From positions 14,503,417 through 14,567,416 of the forward strand of contig NC_092571.1 in assembly GCF_037975245.1 (NCBI RefSeq): DNA of 64,000 bases, given 5' to 3'. This document shows positions 1 through 13,250 of the stretch, one piece after another (position 1 is the first letter of the stretch; each line of letters starts with the position of its first letter). The position numbers were made by a program, and so were the translations under genes. The notes beneath the pieces are model-generated. The model was not told the DNA's origin and did no database searches. It saw only the letters and a list, made by a program, of their open reading frames with translations. The DNA comes from Apostichopus japonicus (lineage: Eukaryota; Echinodermata; Holothuroidea; Aspidochirotida; Stichopodidae).

Positions 1-1300
1 TTATACTATTTAATTTAGTTTAATACAAGAAGCTAAAGTGTTTTCGCAATATACCGTCTGCTATATTCAGAGTATGTGTGAGTGTAACTGTTTGTGTTAC
101 AGGTAATTATTCATAATTGGCTATTGATTCAAGCTCTATCCATACAAAGTTGTCCTTTAAAATGAAATAATATTTTCCTGCATTAGATTTTCTTAAATCA
201 TTCAAGGGGAAATTTCCCGAATGGAATATCATCATACACCATCTATAGCTATTCACCATGGAATGATCTTGACCACCTGACCAATTTCCAATGATAATTG
301 CTTTCTTTGCAGCAGTCTCCTGTGATTGTAAATCAAGCTATAATACAAACAACACATTTTGTCGCCAATTTTTAATAGATTTTTTCGTGTCACCTGTATC
401 ATAAAGAATATGGTTCGGTTTACTAACTTGACGCAAGATTGGCTTGATGATGCAGTAGATGGCGAGGCCTACAGTAATATTAATATCTGCTTTTAATGGT
501 TTGGAACCATTAGATGCACCATTTTGTGACTTTATACAGGCAGGTTGTATGTATTTTATTAAATCTGACCAAAGTCATTCGTATAGAGTTGATTAACTTA
601 TTATGTGAAAGCAAAAAAAAAAAAAGCTTTGACTAGTCAAAGGTAACATTTATTACATTATGATTTTTCCCTTTTTGAAAAAAATACAAAATAATAAAAA
701 GCCTTCTTGAAATAGTTTAGAGATCATATTTTATGTGTATTATTCAATACGTTCTGCAGGTTATCCAAGTTTATTGAATCGTTATGATCGAAGTATATGG
801 AACAAAAATTCGACCATGTTGGTTGCCTAGTGTTATTTTATATTAATTCAATAACAAAGTGGAAGGATTACATGCCGTGCAAAACAATGTGGGGGAGAAG
901 CATACTCCTGCCCCTTCACAATTTAAAAAAAGGAAATAAATCTCTCCCTCCCATGCACAACCCCAACCCCGAAACACTTGCCACTTTAAACGCCTGCTAT
1001 GGCAATGTGATCGGGAAAAAACATTGTGTATATTTTAAATGGCCTGAAGTCGAGGTTTCCTAAATAAAAAATAATTCATTACGAATCAGTAATGAATTTG
1101 TAACGCAATTTTTACATGGCTGTGACAGGGCACCATGTGATGACTGCCAAAAAGCATTAAGATAGCGTCAATGTGCACAACGTAGTCCCATTAAGTTGCA
1201 ATAGCTGTAATTTATTTTTCTCTATTCTTTGTACTGTTTCCCTTCTTAAGGAGAAACAACTCCGTACCGTTGTCGAAGTATGATATGTCAGATCGTACAA
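1..1300. repeat. Diverged edge of an older segmental-duplication unit
   Basis: No gene is seen here. Short blocks resemble, in the same order, the start of unit C near 43.4-44.5 kb: the block around 100-180 with an ATTCGGCTATTGATTC-like core, the GACCTTGAACACCTGACC-like block near 270, and the GAAGAATATGGTT block near 405. The match is patchier than between units A and C, so this is read as a more ancient copy whose remainder lies left of the window. The short ORF at 797-1063 has no family signature and is not called. Confidence 0.45.
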
Positions 1301-1713
1301 TTAATTAAAAATTAAACTAGTCTAGTAATCATGCTCATAAGCATTTAGTTTCAGATGGCGCTGTACCACTACATAACAGAGGAAGTTATAGAATTCTAAC
1401 TGCATATTTCTTTAGGTGATACGAGTAGATAGAGTATGTTATTAAATGTTCTTGTTCCTTTCAAGTAGGAGATCGATTGTTATGAGTATATATTACAGAG
1501 GACAATATCTCGGGTGGAATGTCTTTATCTGTCTCTCTTATACATCTCATCCAGCTATTGGCATTGAAATGACCTTGAACAGACGAGTTGCAGACTTACT
1601 GCGTTAGTATAACCAGACAACTAGTGAAAAATACAATACTTGGCGTGTTGTTTAGTTACGTGCAGCACAACAACTGATCACGTTGGGATTCTTCGTCAAA
1701 ATGCCAACGCATA

Positions 1714-1860
1714 GAATCGCTTCTCGGCCTTTTGGTGATACACACCCGACGATGATTACACAGTCAGTCTCGATGCAAGGGGACTGGGGTTGAGAGCGGA
1801 TCAGTCGTTCGGTAGTTTGGTTTTCGTGCCCAGGTTCTTTCCTGGGTGACTTTTCTTACA
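1714..1860 (+). mobile_element. U2-headed SINE, copy 1 (internally deleted)
   Basis: It starts with the 5' end of U2 snRNA (CGCTTCTCGGCCTTTTGG) and jumps straight to the SINE body, missing about 45 nt that other copies have. The body carries GATGCAAGGGGACTGGGGTT and ends in a hairpin CCCAGG...CCTGGG followed by a T-rich tail. A target-site duplication GCATAGAAT flanks it (about 1705-1713 and 1866-1874). Unit C has the same insertion at the same site, so it predates the A/C duplication. Confidence 0.75.
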
Positions 1861-2282
1861 AAGTATGCATAGAATAGCTTGTCAACTAGGCAGACATATA
1901 CTAATTTGTCGAGGTGTGTACAATTCGCCTGTATCGAGAAGAATATGGTTCGGTATCGATGATTGTTCAATTCAACAACTCATTGCAAGATTGCTTGGTG
2001 GTGAATGAGATGGCGTAGCCTGCAGTAAAATAACAACCAGTTATAATCAGTTTGTCGGCTTGTCGAGACCTGTTTCCAAGGGTCGTTGTTATTCTGTTTT
2101 GGGGTAATAGAGGCCTACGGACTGTCCGACCGTTTTTACTTTTGTAGATGATTTGTGTTCAGTTCGGTCAGTGTGTGCCAAGGGGGGGGGGGGGGGGGGG
2201 TCAGTCGGATGTTTGTAGTAATTGTTTGTTGCTGATAGTTTAGTTAAAGTACGGGTAGGGTTTGGTGTTGAAAGCATTTAAG

Positions 2283-2330
2283 ACGTGACGTTTTGAAGTC
2301 TTCAGGGCGGATCACGTAAACAGCACAGTA
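2283..2330 (+). mobile_element. Diverged LINE 3'-end fragment
   Basis: CGTGACGTTTTGAAGTC...GGGCGGATCACGTAAA resembles the terminal hairpin of the LINE family in this window (GTGACGTTTTG...GGGTCACGTAAAAAGC). An orthologous block lies at about 44400-44447 in unit C. It is too short to show more than a 3' tail. Confidence 0.4.
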
Positions 2331-2469
2331 AAGTTACAACCAATAACAATCGGTTCCGAACCACTGGGAGTATCATATTACGTAAATACCCCCTAAGTGA
2401 GAATATCAGCATATAGGCCGGGAAGCTTGGCCTCGTATGAGTTATAATAATTCTGACCAAAGTCGTTCA

Positions 2470-4600
2470 TGAGGGATACATTTCGGATATCTTACGATGT
2501 TTCTAAGTTACTAATATCTGAAAACTGTTAGTCTGGTCCCCTTAATTATGTACATAAGATAGTATATTATAGTAGTTATTTTTTCTGGCGAGGTCATTTT
2601 TGCATTCAGAGAATTGTTATTTCTTCTTCATCATTTTTGATTTACGTCTACATGTTTCCTTTCAACTTTCTCAGCAGCCCTAGTCACCTCAATCAATTAG
2701 CATATTTTTTTATACACCCTGCATAGTTTTATTCATTTCTATTTATCTATAATCATGTTATCTCTCTGGAGTAAGTTTATGTCTTCGTTTTTATTGATTC
2801 AGTGATTGAAATGAAATTGAACTAGATTAAACACTTGAATTGTACTGAGTTTTAACGGTCAATACCGCAGTACACATTGAACGAACTAGCGACCCTCTTA
2901 TGTTTGTGTAACTTAAGTGATACCGAGTTGATTATCTAAATTCATCAGGTTGTTATTACAAGTTACCGTCGATTCGTCTCTTCCGCTCCTTGTCTACTCA
3001 GTTCCGACGGTGGCGAGGGGAAGGTTAACGCTGCATATCCAATGCACTAATCCCCTAATGGTATTTGCATATTGTGTGTATGGAAATGACTTTCAGCAAA
3101 CACAAAGTTACCTTAAACATGTTGATGCTGTGGGTTGTTCACCAAAGTAATAATTGCTCTATTTAGGAGAGATATGGGTTGAATTCAGTATCGCAGGGCT
3201 GCCATTTTGATGAGATAAAGGAGTATAAGAGATGACAGTCATTGCGGTTCATTTTTAGCGGCGAATAATCGCCATCCAATTGTTTTTACTCTTTTAACCA
3301 ACTATACTTTTCTATTCATTTTACGCAACTAAGAACCTTGGCGGTTGAGGGACTAATGTATTCAGCCACCGTCCCAGACGGTATGTCTGAGGCGCGAAAA
3401 ATACATTCCATACTTGTCTTACGTTTTCGGGAGACTATCCCAGCACAAGATGTTACCAGGCGATGGAAGCATTGCCAAATACCTTTATATTTTATTCTGA
3501 TAGATTCTTATAAATGAAAAGCATTGCAAGTGCCCTCGATATTTACATTGTAAACTTTTTACAATAAGGTCTATGAAACTAAAATGTCGCCATCACATTC
3601 AAGAGAAAGTTATCTCTTGTTTCTGAATGACAAGTTGTGGTCCTTAAGCTCCTACGTGTAAAATGCTGCTTGTATTTTGTCATTAACATAACGTCCTTTG
3701 CGCTATTCTTAAAGGTTAATTAAAGATAGCTTTCACGTACCCAAAACAAATACCTAATATTTGTGAACGATAAGTGACACGCATTCCTTACGATTGGCCA
3801 ATCTCATTATAATATGTGTATTTACAGACTTTGATTATACACGTTGTTGATTTCTATTATTATTTTCACATGTCTTTCTAATACCTCACAGTTGTTTATG
3901 GGATGAAGATGTAATTAACAAATTCGACGGCATGTTTCACAGTATCTATTAAATCTCTTTTAATAAAAGGATCTATATTATTTCTTGCTTCTTCGAGTTA
4001 TACGACTTACTGTATGTTGTGTGAAACATGGAATGTTAGTCCCTCCAATATTTCCTACTTTAACCAACCTTCTTTCTTCCATTTCGTTAATTTGATAGTT
4101 TTTTTACCATCTTAAAAGAATATTAATAATGTCTTAAAGTCGCTAACTTTTAAACAATATTGTTATTTTACAACTGTCACGTCTTCCAAAATTCCTGCTC
4201 TTTTACAAAGTTCTTATTTTCAAAGTTGGTCAGCCAGTTGAATTGGCCCTCTCATTTATTATAATATCACTTTCTACCCCAACATCATCTCTCAAGAATA
4301 GCTGCTGCCACACAAAGATGGTTTTATTTCATATGTTCCTGTGTGCCTCGTAAGCGATATCAAACTATAAATTGGGGCGAATCCGTAGTTTTTTTTTAAG
4401 GAAATGGATAAGTTCTTCGGTCGATGAAGCTGCCTCCCGTGTAGGAGGGAAGATTTGTTGGGAGCATCCTTATGTAAAATGGTGCAATCTGATGCATTTG
4501 TAAACTATAAATTAGGTTTATTATTAAGTCTAAGCGCAACAGTACTAATAACTACTTTTAAATTGTGATGTTAGGTTGAAATGAAGGAAGTAATGTACAC
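2470..4600. other. Unit A sequence without a recognisable gene
   Basis: AT-rich sequence colinear with 44.6-46.3 kb. The open stretch at 2950-3150 is conserved in unit C, but the differences between the two copies are mostly amino-acid-changing, so I see no sign of coding constraint. Nothing else is recognised. Confidence 0.4.
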
Positions 4601-4614
4601 CTCCACTCATAAAA

Positions 4615-4745
4615 TCAGCTGCTGTGATAACAATATACATATTCGATCGATATAGAACTTAATATAGAGCAGTCTTCCACAGTTCTTGACTCGTAAGTAA
4701 GCTCACCGATGTCATATCGCCGATCCCGAAGAAAGATGATGAATG
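4615..4745 (-). pseudogene. IgSF cytoplasmic-tail exon, unit A (splice acceptor lost)
   Basis: This is the paralogue of the terminal coding exon at 16339-16468. On the minus strand it keeps the block DRRYDIGELTYESRTVED and ends in YHSS followed by TGA. In units B and C the exon is preceded by a pyrimidine tract ending in GTTGAAG; here about 27 nt covering that tract and the AG are deleted, so the exon cannot be spliced normally. It also carries the same 1-nt length difference as unit C relative to unit B in its first 30 nt, which puts DRRYDIG out of frame with the phase supplied by the transmembrane exon. No Ig exons remain in unit A, so this is a relic. Confidence 0.7.
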
Positions 4746-4949
4746 CATTAATAGTTCGATAAGCAGTAACATGATTAAAGTTCTTCGAGATGAAACACAA
4801 TTAGATCGCTTATCTATCAGTCCAAAGTACTTATTCATCTCACCCGTTACATTTCTTTGAATACAAAATATGTGTCGCTTTAACGCCAACATGAATACAT
4901 TTAAAGCTTGTTCATTACGCATTGCGCATTGTGTGTGAGATGCCCTCGC

Positions 4950-7900
4950 TCTCTTCTCTAAATGAATGATATTTATTTAAATGATTAGATTATATATAAT
5001 TACCTGTATTGCTCTAATATGGTGTAAATTTGTGAGACAAAACACAGTTAGTAGAAACCTTAGCCAACCAATTTCAAGTGAATTAGATGTATTTATTTCC
5101 AATTCTCTCAATCCGCTGAATTTATAAGCGTCATTAAGCTTTGGAAATAGTAATGTGTAATTTTAATATAGCAAATATATAAAGACCAGAAAAGTAAGAT
5201 AAAGATGTAGGCAGACCGTATAGTGTGTATCAACGTGGGGATGTATGTCGTCGTGACTGTGCGTGTCATGTAAAAAAAAAGAACATATTATTCATATTAG
5301 AAACTGTTTCTCTTCTTTTCTTTACACATGTGTTGGTTGACTGTTGGCTACCTAGATGTACACCCTCCTATAGTATTACAGTTATTATATTTATAACTCT
5401 CTTCTACTCTAGTTCAATAGACGAAATAAAGTGCGTAGAATTGTGAAGACACGGTCGTACTTTTTCTTTTCGCAATAACTTCACCAGAATTGCTGTGTAT
5501 TTCAATGAATGAAATCATAAGTAACTAAAACAAGCAGGATCCTTAATATCTGTGCTTTAATCTGTCACGGTTTCGTAGTCTGACTTTTCCCTGAATATCC
5601 TCTCACTGAATTTTGAAGTTTATCTCATCTGCCAACCACCGTAAGTTAGCTCTCTTCAAAACTAGATTCGTAATACCGTAGCTATTCCAGGTAAAACTAG
5701 GCGTTTTGGGTAGCAAAGAGTAAACTGCTTTACGGTGGATACCAACTTTTTCGGAATGTTCCAAAAAAAGTGCTATGCGGAGGATATCAGATGAGCGTTA
5801 CGGCGAGTGACCTGTACACCTTACCAATGAGAATATTTTCTTTATTTTAAATTCAAAAGAATGAGGTGTTGAAGGGACTGCAAAGTGCTCGATGAGATAA
5901 GAATCTAGAGGCAAGGGTATGGTTGATACGGAGAGTACCAAATTGGAACCTTAGTTAGTACCATATCAGCGGCAAACTAATATAAGATGAGTTCTGCTAA
6001 TGATAATTGGGTCTTGCTTTTGAAAGTTCCGGATAGTTGATGCTGCTTTCTACAGCATATCTGTTAATAATGTGCCAACCGCATACTGATCTTCTGCAAA
6101 AGACAAAATAAATATTAGCCCGTGACTGGAAAATTAATTAGACCTTTCCACAATGCGGTACATCAAGATTGTTGCAACTAATTTGCATATAAATTGACAA
6201 ATACCAAGCAATTTATCCAGACAGCTAATGCGCTACATGAATTAGAATTTTGAAACACCAAAATGTTACATACACAACCGTTAAAAGCAATGCGATAAAA
6301 TCAAAACCCAAATAACTAATGATGATCGCAAAAAGCGCTAAAACATAATATAGTGAGTTTTACTTGCAAACAATGTAAACCTATACAAAGTCCTCAAAAA
6401 CACGACATCACATATTCCCAAACACCAATAGGAAGAGACCCATAACCTCTTAAACACCTTCAATATATCTAGAATCAATGAAAAACTTGGGATTTTGTGA
6501 AAATCAGAAAGCACTCAAAAGGATATGTACAGAACCGAGGAATGTAGGAACCGAAAAAAGTAATGGCACATCTGGAATCGTAAAGAATACTCATTCTGTC
6601 CTACGGAATAATCAATAATTTGAAATCTCTTTCACCTTAATGGCTAGCCAGACTATACCAAGAAAAGTCTCTTACAGCAAAATATGATCAGAAATGATGA
6701 TATAAGAAAAACATTGAACACCAAACGATTGTCTATAGAGTCTAGCACAAATACTATTTATGATATTTCCAGAGAACCACAGGGACGTTAACAAACCCTT
6801 AACTATAATACAAAACATTACATACATAACGTCGGAAAATACTTGTAATTGTCAAATGTCAGTATTCTACCATTAGGATCGGTTTTTAAAAATACATTAT
6901 ATATCATTTTCTCTTCTGTGATTATCTTGTCATGTGATACACTTAATTTTGAAATGTTGGTTCCATTCATTTTCATTTAAAAATTTAAATATTCGTTCAG
7001 CATTGCTATAGTTTTTGCTTTTATATTCGATTCAATGATTAACAAGTCAGGTGAATATTCGTTGTTTCTTTTTCGAATATTGTTTGATCTTGTATAGAAT
7101 AAATGAAAGAAGTGATTTCATTTCTTGATCGAAACAGTTTTGGGTAACTTGTTTTCGTAGGAAAGGTAATATAGACACCTATTCTGCTTCCTGTTTTTAC
7201 TTTCATAATTCAGAGCATACTCATTTTAAATATATTGAAAGTATTTTATTCTCATAAAGGACATTGGAAATCTTCACAATTTAAGTTGTGTTTATAACAT
7301 TATTTACACGTTGTCTCTTTTAATTAGTGTCACCGTTTAGGTTCATTAAGAAGGTTATTGTACAGAATATATTCAATGATCGTTTATGTATCAAACGTAG
7401 TTTTAGGACTTGATTGATGTCAAAGCTTACAAATCTGGATATCGTTTACATTATTCACAATTTTAAAGCATAAATATATATGACAGAAGAATCATTGGAT
7501 ATTCACTTGGTGCTTAATATTTTATATCCTTGCTTTATTATAATTGTATTGAAATATATAATTCCATAAAGTAGAATTAACAAACTTCTCCGAATGTCTT
7601 GCAATATTATAAGTTTGTAGAAGAAAAGAAATATTCACACAGTTCATGACAGTTGCGTATAAATAGCACATTGTTTAAATCAGCAGATGAACTCTCCTGA
7701 ATAAGTGTTATCGATTAACAAAGATGACACATAATCACATTAGGTGTCATTAATACTTTCACTTACCCAGGAAATGATATACTAATAACTGTAAAGCAGT
7801 TTAATTTTACTTTCCCATCCGTTAATGAATGATCAATATTGTCTTGTTTTTTTTTTTACATGACGCTGACGTTCATTAACATGCTGTTACCTGATTTCTT

Positions 7901-8240
7901 TATCAAGCAGATCGAAATTCCATTAAATATGACACTATTTCTTGTGAACCTCTGCTACATCAGAGAGGTGTCTCCAATACACCCATAGTTCAATTAAACA
8001 GTAAAACAACATTTTGAAACTTCTTGACGCCTGTTTCTCACTTTTAGCTAACGCAGCTGTTTGTGCTAACCAACGGTAATAACAAGATCCAAACATACAC
8101 GTTTTGTTTGATACCACTTTACTGATTATATAAGTATATGATTTTAAATCAGTTTGTGAACAATATTCGGAGGTTTGATTGACGCCTGTTTCTCACTTGC
8201 AGCTTACGCAGCCGTTTGGTTGATCAAAGGCACGACATAC
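4950..8240. other. Unit A intronic or intergenic sequence
   Basis: AT-rich sequence colinear with 46.9-49.77 and 53.3-53.58 kb of unit C, and partly with 17.0-19.8 kb of unit B. No exon, RNA gene or element is recognised. Around 7976-8003 it provides the empty site for the LINE inserted at 49788 (AATACACCCATAGTTCAATT). Confidence 0.5.
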
Positions 8241-8735
8241 CAGTGGCGTAGCTGGGGGGGACAAGGGAGGATACGTGCCCCGGGTTTAGAGGGCGCTGAA
8301 ATGGGAGAATGAGAGTAAACAATAAAGCACTTTTTAGAAAAACATGACGAATTGATGTTTGTCGTCAGGCATGAATATTTTCCAGTTATAGAATCTGAAC
8401 TGAATGTAGTTGTTTTTATTAACAAATTTATAGATTGTGATTTCTCCAGTCCATTTCGACCGTTTTCTCTTTTTAATTCTGTTCTGTATAGGTAATGACT
8501 ACATGTCACGGTAATTTCGGGTATTTCAGTATACAGTTCCAAGGCAGTAGATTTCGAAAGGTGGGAATATCATAAGCGTAGGAGAACAATTTGATTTAGG
8601 GGGGGGGGCTGTAACGACTTGCCCGAAATATAAAAAACAAATTTTTCGCGCGCCTTGCGCGTAATTTATTTTTCTTTCAGGGGCGCAATTTTCTATTCTT
8701 GCACCCGGGCGCCAAAACTTCTAGCTATGCCACTG
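8241..8735. mobile_element. hAT-like non-autonomous DNA transposon (MITE)
   Basis: The termini are imperfect inverted repeats, CAGTGGCGTAGCT at the left and AGCTATGCCACTG at the right. Subterminal GTGCCCCGGG and CACCCGGGCGCC match the style of hAT MITEs widespread in animals. The 495-bp interior has no transposase. Flanks CGACATAC and CTGTATAC fit an eroded 8-bp target-site duplication once the neighbouring foldback element is removed. The empty site is visible in unit C at about 53570-53590. Confidence 0.75.
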
Positions 8736-9744
8736 CTGTACACTGAAAACTTAAATTGGTTCACCGACTAACATAACGTTAGTCCATCTGGTGCCTCTCC
8801 CGACTAACATAGCCTTAGTCAGTTGCTATACCGACTAATTTATTCCTTAGTCAGTTGGATTTCTTAGTCGGTCATCTTAGTCCGTCAGCTTAGTCGATCA
8901 ACAATTTCTTAGTTGGTAAATGTATATTAGTCAGTTACATTAGTAAAGACCGACTAATTTATATGAGCCACCGACTAGTTTATAGCAGGTTTTACATTAG
9001 TCAGGATGGTGCCTCTCCCGACTAACGTTTCTTAGTCGGTATCGACTGACTAGTTGCACTGACTAGAATCACTGAAAGAATTAAACCCGACTAGTTTCAC
9101 TGACTAGCATCACTGAAAGAAAAGAGAGCAGAAGAAACACAAATAATGTGTACGTTGGCAGTATTTATTTCTGATAAAACTTCTGATGTCTACAAAGGCT
9201 GACTTTCGACAGATAGAGAAGAAATCGCTGTAAACAAAAATCTGAAAATATGATTTTATTCCAACAAAGTTAAGACAAGTTAATGGATCAAACATGAATC
9301 GCAAAAGTATAGCACTGCACAATAATGCAAAGTTGAATCTTGGGCAAGGGCTCCTCATGACTTTCGTTTTAAAGTGGTACCTCAAATCGACACCAGTTAA
9401 GTCTTCACGAACAAAGAGTGTTTCTCTTAACTACAAATGGCCTCCCACTTGTCTTCAGGAAGCCAAAATCTGCACCATTATTGACCTGTGAACAGAAAAT
9501 ATGATATACGTGTAAGCACAGATACAGATATAGCACATGATAACTCACATTATCATAAACATACATTTACATTAAAATTTTATAACATATTGGGAGGTAT
9601 ACATTTAAATCTAGGTCCCTCAAATTATAAGCCAGGATTAGCAGCTTTACCAAATATATATTAGCTTTGAACAGCATAACACCAAGTTATTTTTCAAAGC
9701 TTAATAATTATGTTAATCATGTTAATTATGATCCCAATAGACCG

Positions 9745-11275
9745 GGAGCCCAGCGGGTTTGGTTAGCTGGGAAGGTAACCAATTGCCTTGTACATCACAA
9801 TGTTTACAGTGCATTCCTGTATATGAAACCAGACGACTGGCAAACCGACTGTGGTGAGTGTGGCTGGGAGAGCAATTTTAAAGTCACCTGATAGCTAACC
9901 TAGATCAGTTTTCATGGTAACACATCAAAGTAAGTACAATGTGTCAGGTATGGCCCCAAGAGCAACAAATGGCCATTGCCAGTAATTATTGGTGGTGGGG
10001 TACCCCTGCCAGTGATCTATAATTGACCCCTCAAGGCTGACCTAGGTCAGCTCATGAGGTAACCACTTGAAACCTACTGGAAAATGTTGGTTAGGACTTC
10101 AGATACAACTGATGGGCATTGCCAGTAATTTTTATTGGTGGGGTACCCCTGCCAGTAGACCCCCAAAATGCCCATCCCCTCATTGACCTAGATGAGCTCA
10201 TGATGTAACCAGTTGAAAACTACTGGAAAATGGTATCACTTCATATGAAAGGGATGGGCATTTCCAGTAATTTATATTGGGGGGGGGTACCCCTGCCAGT
10301 AGACCCCCAAAATGCCCATTCCCTCATTGACCTAGGTCAGCTCATGAGATAACCAGTTGAAAAATTACTGGAAAATGATAGGTATCACTTCATATGTAAG
10401 GGATGGGCATTTCTAGTCATCTACATTGGTGGGGTAACCCTGCCAATAGACCCCCAAAATGCCCATCCCCCATTGACCTAGATTAGCTCATGAGGTAACC
10501 AGTTGAAAACTACTGTAAAATGATTTGCAGGACTCGATATGTAAGGGATGGGCATTTCCAGTAATTTATTTTAGTGGGGTACCCCTGCCAGTAGACCCCC
10601 CAAATGCCCCCCCCCCATTGATCTAGGTCAGCTCATGATTTAACCAGTTGAAAATTACTGGAAAATGATTGACAGGATAGATATGTAAGGGATGGGCGGA
10701 CTATGGCAGTGGTGGCCCACCAATATAAAATACTGGAATTGCCCATCCTAACATATGAAGTGATACCTATCATTTTCCTGTAGGTTTCAACTGGTCAAAT
10801 CATGAGCTCACCTAGGTCAATGAGGGGATGGGCATATTGGGGGTCTACTGGCAGGGGTACCCCACCAATAAAAATTACTGGCAATGCCCATCCCTTTTAT
10901 CTGAAGTCCTAACCAACATTTTCCAGTAGGTTTCAAGTGGTTACCTCATGAGCTGACCTAGGTCAGCCGTGAGGGGTCAATTGTTGATCGCTGGCAGGGG
11001 TACCCCACCACCAATAATTACTGGCGATGGCCATTTGTTGCTCTTGTGGCCATACCTGACACATTGTTCTTACTTTGATGTGGTTACCATGAAAGCTGAT
11101 CTAGGTTAGCTATTAGGTGACTTTAAAATTGCTCTCCCAGCCACATCCACCACAGTCGGTTTGCCAGACGTCAGGTTCCATATACAGGAATGCATTGTGA
11201 ACATTGTGATGTACCAGGCAATTGGTTACCTTCCCAGCTAACCAAACCCTCTGGACTCCCGCTCTACAGATCAGT
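9745..11275. repeat. Inverted repeat with about 145-bp tandem units
   Basis: The left arm begins with GGTTTGGTTAGCTGGGAAGG and the right arm ends with its complement near 11230-11250. The left arm has about five tandem units of 144-148 bp, marked by GGTGGGGTACCCCTGCCAG near 9993, 10139, 10285, 10430 and 10572. The right arm has two or three of these in inverted orientation. The arms meet near 10700-10715. ORFs in the arms are shadows of the repeat. Confidence 0.85.
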
Positions 11276-11279
11276 GAAA

Positions 11280-13250
11280 ATTTGACCAAACTTATGAAGC
11301 TTGCACGTAAATTATATACTAGACTGTTTTTTTTTTTAAAACAGGTTATGAAAAGTATCTTTAATATCATTAAACAGTTGGGTACAATAGTAAAACTCAC
11401 TCTTCCATCTTTTTTCTCTATGGTACTTGTTCCTTTGCTTTTTGGACTCTTGGATAAACTCTTTTGTTCTGCGAAGGGTACCAATATATCATCTTAAAAC
11501 ATGTCTGTAAGCCATATATAACACAGTTCTCCTCTTCTGTTGTTGCCTCCACACTGGTGTCGTACATCACAGGAAAACTCACCCTTGACTTAGATATTTG
11601 GCTTTTCAATTCCTGCTGGAAAAAAGAAACAGCAAAGTATTCATCATTTGAAAAAGAAAAAAAAAAAAGTTGTCACCACAAAGTTATGTGAGATTTTCTT
11701 CCACTACCGTCTCAAAAAACAATCCCAAAGTTTGAAGCAGACTGTATAAAGCTGAAAATTTGAACGAGAGTGTCATCACCATTGCAACCAGAATCAAATG
11801 CCCAGAATACAGAGATAATAAAACATGGGCTAAATCTTTGTTTGTTTTTATGATCTTTAAAAATATAAAATTTTAGAAACAGAAATGCACTGAGCCAACT
11901 TATTAATAGGCATAATCGTTTTTAGTTGTTATTTTGCTTGCTCACATAACAAGCCTGTTTAGACCTAGGCTAGAGGAGAATCAGTACTTTGTTACACTAA
12001 GTTTGTCTTTCAGTCGTTCTGATTTAGTCTTACTAGTAGTACTAAAATATATAACGGACCGGCGAAGACTAGAGAATACCCAGAGTTTTAGGAACTGCGT
12101 TAAACTGTATGATCTGACCTATTATTTACGTCAATGAGTTTCATTCAATCTAGGATCAAAAAGAGAAAACTAATTAATCTTAACCTTTAAACTTTGCTAC
12201 TAAACAGATATGCTTGAATTACAAATAAATGTCAAAAAAAACATCATAATCTACGAATCGATGCATATACATATAGGCCTACATAAACAGAATATTTTGA
12301 ATTCGCGCAAGTGAACCCTGCACTACATTGGACAGAAAAAGAACGTGCAATTAGACCAAACTAAACATACTAAATTTTCCGTTACTTCTACATAAAATAT
12401 CAATACAAATACAACAACTTACTCTTTTTGCAGTATACTAAAAGCACATGTTATAATAACTTCAGACTATCAAGTTTTCCTGAGAAGAAACGGTTAATAC
12501 TTCTTACAGTAAACAAGTCGACCGTGAAGGAATGTCGCAACTGTTTCCTGGGCGTGACGGGAAATTAAATACTAAAAAATGATAAATGAAAAGGTTAAAT
12601 AGAACTGAAGCGTGCATCCTGACTGCTCGCAACATATAATACCGTTGACTAGCCAACATAATTTGTTCAGCCTACTGTGGCTGTACGTTTGAAGGTCTAG
12701 CCTTGCTTATCCAATATCACAAAGCCTACCCATTTAGATTCACATGGGAAATTACAGGAAATCTTTACCAAATGAGTGTAGACTTCAAATAAACTATTGA
12801 GACTTATAGTTCCAGCATTTGTTTGGGAATAAATTAGAAGATTATGTGCCACTGTTCAATCTAGCCCAATACACACATAACACATTGTTAATTGGTGTTT
12901 AGAATGCACACTTTAGTGTTGAGAATGCACTGCAGTACCCAGTAGAAGCCTATAGGCTACTCACTGTCATTGCACTTGTGTATTGAGAAACGCCAGCGTG
13001 ACAACGGTAGCGTTACACTAACCATAATACAGTACTAGTGCCAGTGGCCTAACAATTAACTTTAATTTTACCTTTAAGTTAAAGGAATAACAGGTAGGCC
13101 GATGATGGCAGTTAATACCTCCATTCTTCTAAAGACCTTCTTTGGTGATTTACGGTTGAAAGTTGCTTAGAGTGATCGTATGACACTATGCCAAGTCCAG
13201 CAAGCTGCCGTTGCCTCTCGGTTTCCAAATTGAAGTGAATCGAATTGGGT
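11280..13250. other. Core of foldback element 1, nothing recognised
   Basis: About 2 kb of single-copy AT-rich DNA between the palindrome and the right terminal array. Short ORFs (for example 11418-11609 and 11934-12137) show no motif. It may be captured DNA or a decayed transposase. Confidence 0.4.

Noticed and set aside
2950-3150. ORF conserved in unit C (45048-45275), possibly a small gene
   Set aside because: The two copies differ mainly by amino-acid-changing substitutions and diverge at both ends; no domain or splice context. Shared ancestry of the duplicated unit explains the similarity.
9667-9891. ORF repeated at 11113-11484, sharing VWLAGKVTNCLVHHNV
   Set aside because: It lies in both arms of the palindrome of foldback element 1; identity reflects the inverted repeat, not a gene family.
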